Part shown: positions 12,441 to 26,486 of the stretch, one piece after another
Position numbering within the stretch: position 1 is the stretch's first letter
How the letters are laid out: each line of letters starts with the position of its first letter
Source: Morinoia aosen
Lineage: Eukaryota; Arthropoda; Malacostraca; Amphipoda; Talitridae
DNA: 64,000 nucleotides
Direction: 5' to 3'
Assembly: GCA_030386875.1 (NCBI GenBank)
Contig: CM059562.1
Span: 72,910,201 to 72,974,200, forward strand
Program-made: the position numbers and the translations under genes
The notes under the pieces: model-generated
Told to the model about the DNA's origin: nothing
The model's database searches: none
The model's input: the letters and a program-made list of their open reading frames with translations, nothing else

Positions 12441-14969
12441 CACTGCGGATTTTAAATTCTACACAGAGTTATTGAAAATTTACAGTGCTTTTGAAGCACT
12501 GCCATCGTTGTTTATGCAGTCGCAAGATTTGCTCGATCTTTAATGCAAAGAAAGGTTTCGCTCAACTCTACAGATATTGCACCCAATTTTGAAATTTCTT
12601 CTCATTCAATCCCATGAGCAATTGATTGATAGATTCAAGGGGAGACTGAAATTAACTTCAAAAATATGTAGCGAGTCTAATTACAGAAGAGTTTCGATGA
12701 AAATTAGGAATTATTTTTTTCATAAGGGCTATAGGGTAATTTATTAAACTCTAGTCCCAACGTAAGCTCATCGACCATTGATGTTGGTTTGATCAGTTTT
12801 TGATGAACAACTTCGATTTTGGGACGAAGATCACATTCGCTATGTGGATGAAATGGGGTTGAAAACATCGAATAAATGCCATAGGTGTAATAAAAAGATA
12901 TCACAAACACTCATTTTCAAAGTACTTCTTCACCATAGATTGATACATAAAATAAAACCCCTCATGTCGAAACCTGAAAGATTTATGCGATATTTGTTTA
13001 AGTTACGAGAGCATGTCATTGAGACCTTTGATCTTTCAGCTCGGAACGAATTTTTTTTACGTTGCATGACGTTCACGCAGACTTAATTAACAAGGTGATA
13101 ACATGTTTCCGACGTGTCTCCAGTGTGTTTCACCAGGAGAAATTTTAATTTCAGGAAACCCTTGGATTCAATAATTCGAATTTCTAATTAACGTGTTCAG
13201 TGAACCGAATATATTTGATACGACTAGACTGCACGAACTAGCGAGCCATGATATTCTGCTGTATATTTAAATTTCTGGTAAATAATTGTTGTTCATCCAA
13301 TGGGATGACACTCGCTATTCAATTGGTACTTTGAGCTGAAATGTACAGAATAAACGACGCTTGGTGCATTTTATTATTCCACGTTCGTTGCTATAAAAAT
13401 CAGTAGACCATAGCATAATTTCAGGTAGAAGATAAACTTTACCGTCAAATTTTTGAAGTGTTCAAAACGTTCTTATTGAAATTCAGAGTTTTCAAAAGAC
13501 GGGCGCTAGATTTTCTCGTCGAAATACACTCTCCTCCCGTCCTAAAAAGAATCTATCAGACAAGTACTGTAGTTCATACTGAGGCAAAGATGGCCGATCG
13601 ACACTTTTCAATCTCATCTGCATAAAGCCCTGTCAGCTAAAAATAGAATGGGTGCGACAAAGTCTCCTACTTTATCCTCGCTGACTCTCACCAGTCTCAT
13701 CCGATCTCATCCAGTCAGTCGGAGCTGGTGAAGTGCAACAAGTATTCCTTCAAGAGAGCCAATGTTGCTTCAGTTCGGTTTAATCTTATTTACACAGTAA
13801 AAGAGCTTCCTCGTCTCCCCGTGAGACTAAATCTTTTAAATCGAACCAAAAGATTCCATTTCGCGAGGGTTTCAAATCTCACATCACCTCGGGGCGCAGA
13901 GCTGAGGGCATCCCTTGGCTTCTCGATGTGTGTGCAAATGCAGCCAGCTGAGCATCACGAATCTTTGTGTCTCTGTACTCATGGAATTGCAACAACATAT
14001 TGCGGATTCTCCAGGGTCGCGTGAGTGTATGTACTAGAATCCTGTAATACGAGTTATTTCAAACGCAGATTTTTTTTCGATATAAGAAAGTTTTCGGTTT
14101 GTTTCAAATAAATTTGATCTTTTACGTTAAAGTTTTGTTGTAATGTTTGAAACTTTACTTTGCCATTCAGCTTGAAATGTTAAGTCAAACAAGTTCTTTT
14201 TATTTCAGAAATATCTAATGTTCGTTTGCTATTGTATATGTTTCAGACTGAAACACTAGAATCAAGAATTCAATACATCCTTTTCAAGAATCCATCTATT
14301 TAGTGATCGAGCATCGTGAAAAAGCAAAATTGTTTGTAAAGGTCTTCGTGAAAATTTGTTTAGCGCAGCAATGAAAGAATTAGTTAGAGAATCGCGCTAA
14401 CATTTCACCGAGATACGTAATTCAGCGCAGTGGGGATTTGTTTGAATGAACTCCCTGGTAATTAATTTTGAACATTTCAAGCTACTGGAAATGGTGAAAA
14501 TGGTAATCGTCCGCTCTGTTATTCCGAAGAATTCTCTAGTAGTATTTAAATTATTTATAAGTTGTCAACCATATCATGTATAAAATATGCAAGAGACGAT
14601 ATTTCCACTGGTTCTCTCAATAACATAATTAGCCCACGACACGGCTATAGGTATGGTTGTCTATCAATTAAGGACCTTTATATCAAGAAATTTTTAAAAC
14701 CCAATGTGTTACACAACTCATGTAGTGACTTTTTTTGTAAATAAACGGTTTTTCTTTCTGTCTTTCTTTAAGTCTTCCTGTGATTCAGTAAGCACATAGG
14801 TTCTCTAGAACACTAACTATTTCAAATCATGAAAATAAAGCTCGACTCAAATCAATATAATTGTACGTGAAGAAATCATTTACGTTCAATTCAAGCCTCT
14901 GATCGAAATATTGGGGTAGAATTTCTTACAAATACTCATGTCTGTCAAACGAAAGCAAGACCTTACAAT
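12441..14969. other. Unassigned sequence
   Basis: No recognised gene. A 98-codon plus-strand open stretch (13728-14024) ends next to a GTGAGT string at 14020-14025, but its translation matches no family I know and no partner exon is apparent. Confidence 0.35.
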
Positions 14970-15205
14970 AAGTATAAATGATTCAAGTATAAATACTCAA
15001 GCATAAGGAATTCAAGTATAAACAGCTCAGGTATAAATGACTTAAGCATAAACAGCTCAAGCATAGACAGCTCAGGTGTAAATGACTTAAGCATAAGCAG
15101 CTCAAGTATAAATAATTCAAGCATAAACAACTAAAGTATAAATGATTCAATAATAAACAGCTGAAGTTCAAATGATTCAAGCGTAAACAGCTGAAGTATA
15201 TATGA
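14970..15205. repeat. 15-bp minisatellite with 30-bp dimer pattern
   Basis: About fifteen imperfect copies of a 15-bp motif that alternates between aacagctcaagtata and aatgattcaagcata forms, giving a 30-bp dimer. Minus-strand frames stay open as Leu/Ser/Cys/Tyr repeats (SCLCLSHLYLSCL-like), which is an array effect. Confidence 0.9.
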
Positions 15206-15749
15206 TTAAACGCGCATACAGTACATCACCGAATAAAACGAAGAAGAATCGCAACACTTGATTACCACGGAATTGTAAACGACGTTAAAATTATTTTAAC
15301 TTTGCTGCTAGATTTTACGAATAATATACGATGACATTGACTAGATAAACTTAAAATCCATGTGGCAGCACTCAAGCGAGAATCAAAAATTCAATCTTTC
15401 ATTATTCACGCACACATTGAGCAAAAGATTTTGTGGACAGTTCTAAAAATATATCAGATACAGTTTCGTAGAGCAACAAACAGTTAAAAATATATACGAT
15501 GAACAAAGCATTTCACACAATGATGCAAGCCGTTTCTTTCAATGCCAGACCCTCTCGAGTTACCTCGACGAGCCGTTCCTAAAAATTTATTATTCGAAAA
15601 ACTCAAACAAAATCACGACAACGCAAAGAATATATTTGTTCGATTCAGGGCATAATTTTATACCCAGCCATTGAATACCGAATCTTCATTGACGTCACAC
15701 TCGCTGAACCAAGGAACAGAAGATTAATTTGCGGCACTAAGGTTTCCTG

Positions 15750-16015
15750 TACGAGTTGCTGGTACGAGGTACGAGCTGCTGGTACGAGATACGAGCTGCT
15801 GGTACGAGATACGAGCTGCTGGTACGAGGTACGAGCTGCTGGTACGAGATACGAGCTGCTGGTACGAGATACGAGCTGCTGGTACGAGATACGAGTTGCT
15901 GGTACGAGATACGAGCTGCTGGTACGAGATACGAGCTGCTGGTACGAGATACGAGCTGCTGGTACGAGATACGAGCTGCTGGTACGAGACACGAGCTGCT
16001 GGTATGAGACACGAG
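15750..16015. repeat. Near-perfect 20-bp minisatellite
   Basis: About thirteen copies of ggtacgagatacgagctgct with rare substitutions (gagatac/gaggtac, gagctgc/gagttgc). Because 20 is not a multiple of three, every frame reads the same 20-residue cycle, and several frames on both strands stay open (YELLVRDTSCWYEIRAAGTR on plus). No real product is inferred. The array decays at 16010-16075 into cgagacacgag variants. Confidence 0.95.
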
Positions 16016-16349
16016 CACGAGACACGAGAACGAGACACGAGATACGTGCCGGTATCTCGCGTTACGAGACCCGTTTGGTAGCAGTCTCCTCATCAATGGC
16101 GTCTCGAAATCCACAGGCAGCTGTTTACTGGCGCTGTTCCGGCGCGTAGTCTTCATTTAGCTTCCTACAACAGCAAAAAGTGAAACTAATTACCCATAAA
16201 AGGGATCTCATCGGGGGCCAAAGCTCGGAAAACTATAAAATTTACTCCTTTTGCTGGGTGTCATTGTCACCTTACAGATGCAATTTCCCTCCAAAGCTGT
16301 TTTTGCGACTGCAAATTCTGGCTCATATTAGCTTTCAAAGCTCCTTTTA

Positions 16350-16815
16350 CGACTCGCACACGCATACGAACAACACTCACACATATACTCACACAGACAT
16401 GCGCGCCCGAACACAGTCAGCTATTTTTTTATTCATATACAAATCTATATATTTAGGTATCTGTTTATTTATTATATTTTTTGTTTGCTTATCTATGCAT
16501 TCTTCAATTTAAATATTTATTTACTCATTAACTCTATTTAACTATTCCTTATCAACTTACAAAGTTATTTATTTACTTATTTGTAGTATATTAATATTTT
16601 TCTAGTTATTATTTATTTGAAAAGTTCGTCATTCTTTAACGACTAGCTATACATGCAATAGACTGTTATCATAAAATTGTTAACAAATGTAATCAGTCTT
16701 TATCGTTTAGTGTTTAATATTGTTATTTTTACTGTTTAATGTTAAATCGTAAAATCTTAAGAAGTCTAATAAATTAAGAAAATAATAAATGATAAATGAT
16801 AATAAATGATGATCT
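16350..16815. repeat. Simple-sequence and T-rich low-complexity tract
   Basis: A CA/CACA-rich patch (16355-16400) is followed by degenerate TTTA/TTAT repeats (16420-16630) and ATAAATGAT repeats (16785-16812). No gene. Typical low-complexity intergenic DNA. Confidence 0.75.
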
Positions 16816-18370
16816 TTTCGAGTAGCCAGAAGATGTGGAACAAATCAGAAAAAACAACCATGCTCTGGGGCAACCTCTGCCATAAAAGAAGACCTGATTA
16901 ACGCTTGTAATTACTTTTAGGCACTGCATTTTATTTAAAAAATTCATATAATTAGACGCTGCGTCACACCAAGCAACAAAGTTTTAAAAATACGTGTCCA
17001 GGTTCAGCGAGGTCGCACTCACCCGAGCGTAATCTTCCAAGTGTCCAGACTTTTCTCTTGAATCAAATTTACACTGTTTAATCATATTTATTCAGTCACT
17101 CCTGCCTTAATTGTGGTGATGGCAGAGACTTGAAAATTTTTTGAAGGTGTAGATATGTAGTCTCAATGAAATCAAATGGAGGATGGTCATTCGATGGAAC
17201 ATATTACAGTTTGAAGTTCGAAGTGGCTGCGATCTTTGTCGATAAAATAGTGATTGGAAAAATCATACTCTGTTTTCAATTGAACCTAAAGTTCCTATTG
17301 AGAGATGCTTGACCTCCAATTTATCTGTGATCTTCCATTTTAACGTTTTGAACTGAAATTTCACAAAGTTACAATTATCTAAGATTTATGTTTCTAACTC
17401 AATAGAAAACAAGGTGGTGGTACGGTGAGCTCAGTATTTTACGTCCTGCTGATTTCATAAACGAAGTTGTACAGCCAAGCTGAGTGTTTGACTTTCGGTT
17501 CCATGTCGCTAAATCATGACACTTAGACTGAATGAAAGAAAAGACAATCAACTCATAGAGATTTTCGAAATACAGCGGGAGCGCGTTCCGTCGCGGTAAA
17601 CAAGTTTCGAATGAACAAAAATGGAGGCTAATTTAACCGCAATTTTTAGTTCCGTGATCTTCCTTTCTGGCATTCCAAATGGAAAACTGACAATTTTTTC
17701 GCAGCATTCTGAGACAGAATTAGGCGTTTTTCTTCAGGATAGAAACGTGATGAACTGAACGCTACTGAATGAGCTTTATACGCAGTTATTAAATTCTATG
17801 TTATTCAATCGGGTCATTTTGAAGTAAAATTTCGAATTATACCAAAAAAAACCTACAGCGAACACTCATTTCATCCTTTGCGTTAAAGCTACACCCACTT
17901 ATTAATGTAAAAATGCTGTTACTTATTCATGTGCTCCCCTCGTTGCCATGCCTCCAATTCATTTTTAAATAATTAAGCCTAAAAGACTTGTGAAAAGCGG
18001 GAATTTCCAGAAACGTAAAATTATGCCTAGTTCAGTGCAAAGAAATTGAGAAATTTTGTCGTAGTCAACCGTATCCTTTGCATCTTTAGAGTTGATATAA
18101 CTTGAAAGAGTTACAGTTGATTGAACTCTAAGGACTTGAAGTTGATTGAAAGCTCGATTTTTGGGCTTCCTTGGAATCCATTAGGTTGTGTTTGAGAGGA
18201 ACAAGCACTGAGAGCGGCTTACTTCTGTTTGTGAAGAAGATTACCTCCGAGAAGCACCTCTCTTCCCTTCCAGTCAGCCTCTGCAAGCCGCGCGTGTTCT
18301 CACGCGAACACTTGCATATTCTGCGATCGCTTATTGATGCGTCTAATCCATTGTTGACATGTTTCAATGC
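16816..18370. other. Unassigned sequence
   Basis: No recognisable gene. Open stretches at 18128-18367 (minus) and 18171-18392 (plus) overlap on opposite strands and have no known domain. Confidence 0.4.
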
Positions 18371-19972
18371 GAACTCCTATACCACGGAATAAGATGATAA
18401 ACTTGGAACTTGCTGGAACTTTGAATGCAAGCTCCTATTTTATGGAATAAGATGATAAACTTGGAACTTGCTGGAACTTTGAATGCGAACTCCTATTTTA
18501 TGGAATAAGATGATAAACTTGGAACTTGCTGGAACTTTGAATGCGAACTCCTATTTTATGGAATAAGATGATAAACTTGGAACTTGCTGGAACTTTGAAT
18601 GCGAACTCCTATTTTATGGAATAAGATGATAAACTTGGAACTTGCTGGAACTTTGAATGCGAACTCCTATTTCATGGAATAAGATGATAAACTTGGAACT
18701 TGCTGGAACTTTGAATGCGAACTCCTATTTTATGGAATAAGATGATAAACTTGGAACTTGCTGGAACTTTGAATGCGAACTCCTATTTCATGGAATAAGA
18801 TGATAAACTTGGAACTTGCTGGAACTTTGAATGCGAACTCCTATTTCATGGAATAAGATGATAAACTTGGAACTTGCTGGAACTTTGAATGCGAACTCCT
18901 ATTTTATGGAATAAGATGATAAACTTGGAACTTGCTGGAACTTTGAATGCAAGCTCCTATTTTATGGAATAAGATGATAAACTTGGAACTTGCTGGAACT
19001 TTGAATGCGAACTCCTATTTTATGGAATAAGATGAAAAACTTGGAACTTGCTGGAACTTTGAATGCGAACTCCTATTTTATGGAATAAGATGATGAACTT
19101 GGAACTTGCTGGAACTTTGAATGCGAACTCCTATTTCATGGAATAAGATGATAAACTTGGAACTTGCTGGAACTTTGAATGCGAACTCCTATTTCATGGA
19201 ATAAGATGATAAACTTGGAACTTGCTGGAACTTTGAATGCGAACTCCTATTTTATGGAATAAGATGATAAACTTGGAACTTGCTGGAACTTTGAATGCAA
19301 GCTCCTATTTTATGGAATAAGATGATAAACTTGGAACTTGCTGGAACTTTGAATGCGAACTCCTATTTTATGGAATAAGATGATAAACTTGGAACTTGCT
19401 GGAACTTTGAATGCAAGCTCCTATTTTATGGAATAAGATGATAAACTTGGAACTTGCTGGAACTTTGAATGCAAACTCCTATTTTATGGAATAAGATGAT
19501 AAACTTGGAACTTGCTGGAACTTTGAATGCGAACTCCTATTTCATGGAATAAGATGATAAACTTGGAACTTGCTGGAACTTTGAATGCGAACTCCTATTT
19601 CATGGAATAAGATGATAAACTTGGAACTTGCTGGAACTTTGAATGCGAACTCCTATTTTATGGAATAAGATGATAAACTTGGAACTTTCTGGAACTTTGA
19701 ATGCGAACTCCTATTTCATGGAATAAGATGATAAACTTGGAACTTGCTGGAACTTTGAATGCGAACTCCTATTTTATGGAATAAGATGATAAACTTGGAA
19801 CTTTCTGGAACTTTGAATGCGAACTCCTATTTCATGGAATAAGATGATAAACTTGGAACTTGCTGGAACTTTGAATGCGAACTCCTACTTCATGTAATAA
19901 GATGATAAACTTGGAACTTGCTGGAACTTTGAATGCGAACTCCTATTTTATGGAATAAGATGCTAAACTTGG
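18371..19972. repeat. 58-bp satellite array, about 27 copies
   Basis: Head-to-tail copies of a 58-bp unit (gaactcctattttatggaat, aagatgataaacttggaact, tgctggaactttgaatgc). Copies are nearly identical. Two linked sites vary most: gcgaac/gcaagc at the start and tattttatgg/tatttcatgg next to it. The first copy is diverged (taccacgg) and the last stops in tgctaaacttggaataaaca. The variants recur in order, suggesting amplification of six-unit blocks. The unit contains in-frame stops, so no long open frame arises. Confidence 0.97.
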
Positions 19973-22900
19973 AATAAACAGGGATTTTCTTGTATTGTTT
20001 TGAATTTATTGTTTAGCTTTTCTCGTGTTGTATAATTTATTGTTATTTAATTTTAATCTCGTGAAGTACTTTCTAACTTTAATTCAGTAATATAGAAGGC
20101 CTTTTCAAAGCATTGTAATGAGTTAGAAAAACTACAGCTCCAATGCAAAAGTGGAATAGTTTCAGTAAATCATTGTGAAGTCGCATCCGGTTCCCTACAG
20201 GTTTAAAATTTATGCTGAACTATGACAGTATTTTGACACAAGTAATTGAAGATTCTTCACTTTTTTCGATGAGTGTGAATCTCTAGCATGAAAGAGTTGT
20301 TGATTATTAATTCTAAATGAATTTTGATTGAATTTCGATTTAAAAGCTTAGGAGTTATGCTTAAACTGATTTTCTTGACATTTTACAATGGAAGCGAGTT
20401 ATCAAAACCAAATTAAAACCTATTCCTCTTGATCGTCATGGCTTTGAAATTTAACCCCGCGAAAATAAGAACTATCATTATTTTCTTATTTTACGAAGAG
20501 CTTGTTTTATTTTTCTAAGCCGAATACTAGTCCCAATTTCATGCGAAGCTTTACTTATGTTTCAGAAGACAAGATCATGTATACTTTCTAAAGCATCGCA
20601 TGTCTTCCGCTCATTTCGTCCGCTCAAGAAATTTTAAGAAATGAAATACAGCCCTCCCGACGAACGAAACTCGGTGCAAATCAGAATCAAGAATTCTTCA
20701 TTCTAGATTCATTGCGATATTTCACATATCGTTATGAATATTTAACGAAGATATTAATTCGTATTGAGATAAGGTAATTTACGAGCAAGATCTAAAGCTA
20801 TTTCGCGTTATATTCTCCTCATAACCTCGAGAAACGAGATATTTCTTTTACCTAGGAATTTCGAAGCTCATTTTCAAAAACATTTCGTTTTAGGATCAGG
20901 AGGCAAAAATTCTTCAAAACCCATGAAGACTTGCGTCTTTTCCCGCATGAAAAAAGTTAATAGGACGTTGCTCCGTGTCTAGACCGTTTGGTGGGGCTTA
21001 TTGAAGACGGCCGCCTCTGTTCTACTGCCCGAAATAGACAGTTTCAGAGGAGGCGATTTCCGGAGACTGGAGCGTGCTTTTGCTGCGTCCTAACAGAGCA
21101 GCTGTCGTACACGTCAGATCGTGCCTACGCGCGCACGTCTCGTGCACGCAAGCAAATCTACACTCTTTGCTCACGCTCAAAGTGTGCTGGAGTTCTTAAA
21201 CCGATGGGAATTTTTAGACGGATTCCAAAAATTAAGAAATTCATTGGGATTAATTTTGACTACATCCAGTTGAGCTAAGAAACTTGCGTTCTTTGTGCAA
21301 TAATATGTATTACAATGTTACAATATGGTTCCAAATTTGTACAATACTGTGTATTCTCAAACGGCAATGCAGAAACGCGTGCATTTATTCATAAGTGAAT
21401 GTGCGACATAATTGAGAAAAAAATTATGCTAGACCCATAGAATCACCAAATGTAAGATTTGGTTCGTAATAATGACAATTGTTTTTGATGAAAGTTGAGA
21501 ACAACTTTTCTTCCACGCCAAAAGGATGAATGTTATATTTCCAATACGTCGATTGTTAGGGAATCTCATGTGTATTTTGTTAGTGTATTTTTGTGCCACT
21601 TGTAAACTTGTTTTTGTTATTTTGCAGTAATGAGAATATCGAGCATTTCGGAGCTTTTATTCGAAGTGCTACGCCACATTTTTTTGCAACTCTCAACAGC
21701 TCAGTAATGATGCTAGTGTAATCATATACTGCACAATGTAGATTATACTCTATCTTTACCCGTACCTCCTTAATTCTCTTTCAGTAAAATCCTTAACATA
21801 ATTTTTTTTTAAAAACTAATTTCATTCAGGTTGACGTCTAAAAACTCTTTTAAAAAACTTCCACTAGCTATGATTTTTGGAATCGCAATGTAGTTGTCAA
21901 AGGCGTGACCACTTTATGCATATAACAGCTGGCTTTTTCTCTGCTGTGACACGGTTTGGTTTTCTTCGTCAGAATGCTGTCTCTCCTCTGGCGCCTGGCA
22001 TCAAGTGCTCTCTGAAATGACTGCATTCGTTGCACGATTAAAATTTAAAATGGAAACTTTACATTGGGGACTCCAACCGGCGATATTTCAATGTTATTCT
22101 ATGAATGCCACATACGGATTCTCAAATTTCAAAACAAACTCATTTTTAAAATACGTATATATGCAATTATGGTTTCAGCTGCACTTACGAAGCTTGCGTA
22201 TACGCAACAAAGATTCTGTAGAATTGCAGCGTCCATGATTCCAATCTACCAGACGCAATCATTTCTATCTTCAACAGAAGTCGCTTTTTGTTGTGTTGTC
22301 GTTGATTCGATGTGTCAGGTTTATTTTTATCTGAAATCGGAAAGTTGGACCTGCGTAGTCCTTCTCAAAATGTTTTCGTGTTGAGACTGAGGACTTTATA
22401 ACCGAGTGTACGGTATACCAGTTTTTGTAAGCTATTTCGAAATAAAAGTATATTTTTACCTTTTGAGTGAGACGTGGTATATGTCACGCAGTTTTCTAGA
22501 TAGGTGGGGATGAGGTGCGTTATTGATATTTTTAAACTCTCCGACAAAAGAATCTGATATTTTTCAAATTCTCTAGAGCGAGATTTTCCAAAACTTGGTA
22601 ACCTTCAATGTAATTACCAACATAAGATCTTTTCATTCCAGCCGCGTATATGGATACAACAATTGAAGATGCCACAAAAGTTCTTTTCACAAAAAATGAT
22701 TCAGCCCAAGGAATAATTGCGTAGATTACAATACCGAATAATTCGAATTATTTTCCGATGCATGAATGCGCAATTTCTAACACGATTAGTCGCATTCAAG
22801 AATTGTTACTTACTCTAGGCTACTTTTGCCCCAAAAAATAACTTCAAAAAATAATTCTCTTGCTACAGGTAATTTTCATTCCAGTACATGTTTCCAACAT

Positions 22901-24654
22901 GCCCTTTCTAACTCACTCGGTTGACAGAGCAATCCCCTTTCAAGATAGTGCAGAAACAAGTATTTACTATACCGCCAAGGGTTATAACAGAAGGAGGTTT
23001 TAAACTATATTTCCGGATGGTGTGGCAACTAGCAGAAGAGGTTTTCAGGTCTTGGACGATTGGATTCTGTATCTGACGCCTCTGGGAAAAATTACTCCGG
23101 GAATTAGAATCTATGAGATGAGTAGCACACGAACAACACCAGAGCGCGGTGAGCAACGCTTGCCCTCATCAACTATACTGAAGAACATTCAGAGCGCAAT
23201 TCTGTGTTGCTTCAAACGACGAGAAATGAGCGAGCAAGGTTCTGTGTTTATCCAAAACAGTACGAGGAGATTTTTTCTTTAGGGGCAAACTTAAACGAAA
23301 TATTGAAGTCACAGACTCCTCCACAGAACCAACCATCAGTGTGATGTAACAAGGCTATTGAAAGTATCCTTCAGGAAAGCAGTACTAAATACATACTTGG
23401 TGTTTATAACAATAATAACTGTGAAGATCTGAAATACTTCGTTGGTATCTAAAGGAAGCCGATCTCCACAGGGCAAGCCAACCTTTGATTAAGTTTTTCA
23501 ATCCTCTCTATTTCGAGGAGGAACATCAACAAGACAAGAGCTCGTTCTGCGGAGCGTTAGAAGCTCAACACTAAGCCAATGTGTGCACTAACATTTATTT
23601 GAGGATTTTTCTCAGTCTTTGTATTGAAGCCTAGAATAAATTCTCCAATGGATATTTTTTGAAGTTCAACATATGAAACGTACGATGCCTTAATGGAAGA
23701 TGAAAGCTGCAAGGGAGAGCTTCTTTGCTCTCAACATCGTTCGGTAAACTGAAGCCGTTCTCCATATTTTTCATGCAGCAATGTTTAGCTTTTGATGGAT
23801 TGCTGAAGAAAAGCTACCGAGAATTTCGTTCTATGGATTTATGATCAAAATAAATCCTTCTTTATTCGAAGTTTTTCGTAGAAAATGAAGTTGATTCTGG
23901 CTCGGAGGAAGAAAAGTGAGATATCAAATCGATCTTATTGCTTTGAATTATCGTTTAAAATGATGTAGATTTGAAGTGTTAGTAAGTTAATCACTAACTA
24001 AGATTTGACATCCATTTTTCAATTATAATATTTAATTATACATCATGAGACTGATGCATCCAACAAATGATGCTGGTCGGAAAGATGCTGATCAACTGCA
24101 TGTTCGTCACTCATCGTCACAAATCGTTCCCGTAAGAAAAAATGTTAAATAAATCGAAACATTTCCATGGGTCTTAAAATCAATCACGCACACACAGTAA
24201 AGTAAGAAATCTATACATAGTCTAACCATACTTCATACATGGTCTGAACGTACCTCGTTACAGTTATCGTCCGCGCTGTCAGACCAAACAGTAAATTTTC
24301 TTTACGACGCGCAGTTATCTCTTTTTCCCGTACGCAGGCTCGGTTTCTTAACCGAGTGTCATTATCCAAACGTTGTTTGTTATTTATTTTTTTTACTTTA
24401 TTCTACTGTTCTTTGCTCCACGAACGTTCACTCACATCTAATTTGTTATGAATGTACGACTGTGCGAGCACGGAATACACGCATGCCCGCTACAGCGCTT
24501 TGTTTGTGTCTAAAAAGACAACATTGCTCGTGTGATTGTGTTTCGCTAAGAATTATGAGTACGTAAATTCAGATTTCATCGTTGAAGATTTTGAAAATAT
24601 GTTTTCGTTCGAGTTGGACCATGCACCTGATTTTCAGCTTGGTTTATATCATAT
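19973..24654. other. Unassigned sequence
   Basis: About 4.7 kb without a recognised gene. An AT-rich inverted repeat lies at about 20460-20495 (aaaataagaa against ttcttatttt). A less AT-rich patch at about 20980-21200 is open on plus for 96 codons (20988-21278) but unrecognised. Plus-strand open stretches at 22005-22384 and 23022-23282 are likewise unrecognised. Confidence 0.4.
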
Positions 24655-24790
24655 TTTGAACCTAATAATAATATCATTTGGCCTTAATAGTAATAATAAC
24701 ACTATTTGGCCCTGATTGTAATATCATTTGACCCTAATAACAATATCATTTGATCGTAATAATAATATCATTTGACCCTAATAAATATTG
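24655..24790. repeat. ~24-bp degenerate repeat
   Basis: Five to six copies of a unit like gaccctaataataatatcatttg, with indels in the AAT run. Confidence 0.8.
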
Positions 24791-26399
24791 TGGCATAAAT
24801 GTCATTTCATAATTTTCTACTCATACCCGAGCAAATATTTGATTATTTTTTAGCATGAACTATTCGCCATTTTGAAAGAGTCTCCTAGCATGTTCACCAT
24901 GATTTTTAATATAAGATCGACAACTTACAAAGTATGATCGGGGCCCAAAAATTCGTTAAAACACTATTCACACGAAACAAAAGCAGCAACACCTCATAAA
25001 TTAGAGTAGAAAAACACTTTTTCACTTGCCTGCTCAAAGCCAGAATCGAAGTGGACGTACAGGATCTAAACTTGCCCAGCCTAACCGCCGCAAGAAGTTC
25101 ATAAAGGGAAAAAGTTTATAAGAACGATCCATAGAAGGGCTCTCTCAGTGCATCGATCAGTTTGAAGAGGTCCTGGAACGGCAACTGCCAAGCAAACTCC
25201 CCCCTCCCGTGCTTCCAACTCATTATTTCGAGAGAAAACTTTTCGAATTTATCTAAAATAACTGCTTCTTGCAGGGCTGCACGCCGGTCTATTTAGCTCA
25301 GAAGTTCTGCATTCTTATTTGTGAGGATTTTCCGGTAACGAAGAATACAAAGCGGCGTGAAGTTCGAGCGCTCGGAATGAGAGGCGTTTAAACCTAAATT
25401 AATTAGCAGCACCGCAGTAATTGCTCACTAATCAGGGAAGAAATTGAAGGAAAGACAAGGTACCATTTCGCAGGGAGTCTCTTAAGAGTTGAACCTTTTA
25501 AAACAAGTTCCGAACTTCGTAAATCTTAAAACCAAGACACGAGTTTCAGATGTCGAGAAGTCTTAGACCGCTCTTCTCAAGCAAATCTTGACCGTGTTTT
25601 AGTCACACAAGTTGAAATTGCATATCAAACTTTTAGGAACGTGACTCGAAATTCGGTACAGATAACGCACTCGGCTCTCCCGCGAGATTTAAAATGGCAC
25701 ATCCTTTGTTTTAACTGTTCAAGCCGAAACGGGCGATTTTCCTTATTCGACACCACGCCGCGCTGACGCCTACAACTTGAGAAACAAACCGTGCGTGTTT
25801 TAGAGTTCAGATTCGCGAAATGCACGAGTAACTTGGCCGAGCCAGCGTCTAATTCCCAGCTCTCGTCATTTATTTTCAACGCATGTTCCGCAGAAACTTC
25901 CGTCGTAAATATATGTCCATTTTACAGCGATGTCTATAGACAGTTAGCACTTTTTTGGAGCCTGCTGCATTACACCAGATCTTAACCTACACTTGCCTCG
26001 GACGTGTCTTGTTTAGGATCCCCGAGTTGCCAATGCAAATTTGACTAAAGTAAAATGTTAGCAGTAGAATTATTGTTCAAGAGTTGAGGCTTGTAGTGTG
26101 TAAATTACATAATTTGCAGGTACTTCAAATCCATTCTCGTAAGAACTCGTAGTATATTTTCAACTTTCTACATATAAAGATCTACCCTCAAACCTCACTA
26201 AATCTCGGTGCTACTCGTAGATAAGAGTCGAATGTTGCTCTTACCCTTGAAAAATAATGCTGATAAATTTCAGCTTCGCGAATTAAAATCACGTTTAATA
26301 GCCATTTAAAAAAACATTATCTCCTCAGATGGTGATAATTTTACCATTTAAAGTTATGAGAGCAATCCTTTATCCTTATCTTCGACGTTTCGTCGCTTT
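24791..26399. other. Unassigned sequence
   Basis: No gene recognised. Short open stretches (25625-25879 minus, 25791-25985 plus) overlap antisense and have no known domain. Confidence 0.4.
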
Positions 26400-26486
26400 T
26401 TAAAGTTTTGACATTTTCTTCAAATTGTCATTTTCTCCAAAGCTGTTATTTTCATAGAAATTGGAATATTTTCTTCGAATTTATTG
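26400..26486. repeat. Degenerate TTTTCTTCGAA-type repeat, small patch
   Basis: Repeated tcattttcttcaaa-like words, the same loose motif as the larger array at 27965-28345. The two patches flank a less AT-rich block, as if that block had been inserted into one older array. This relation is an inference. Confidence 0.5.

Noticed and set aside
15645-16156. Proteins encoded on either strand of the 20-bp array
   Set aside because: Several frames on both strands are open at once because the unit lacks stops. There is no independent coding evidence.
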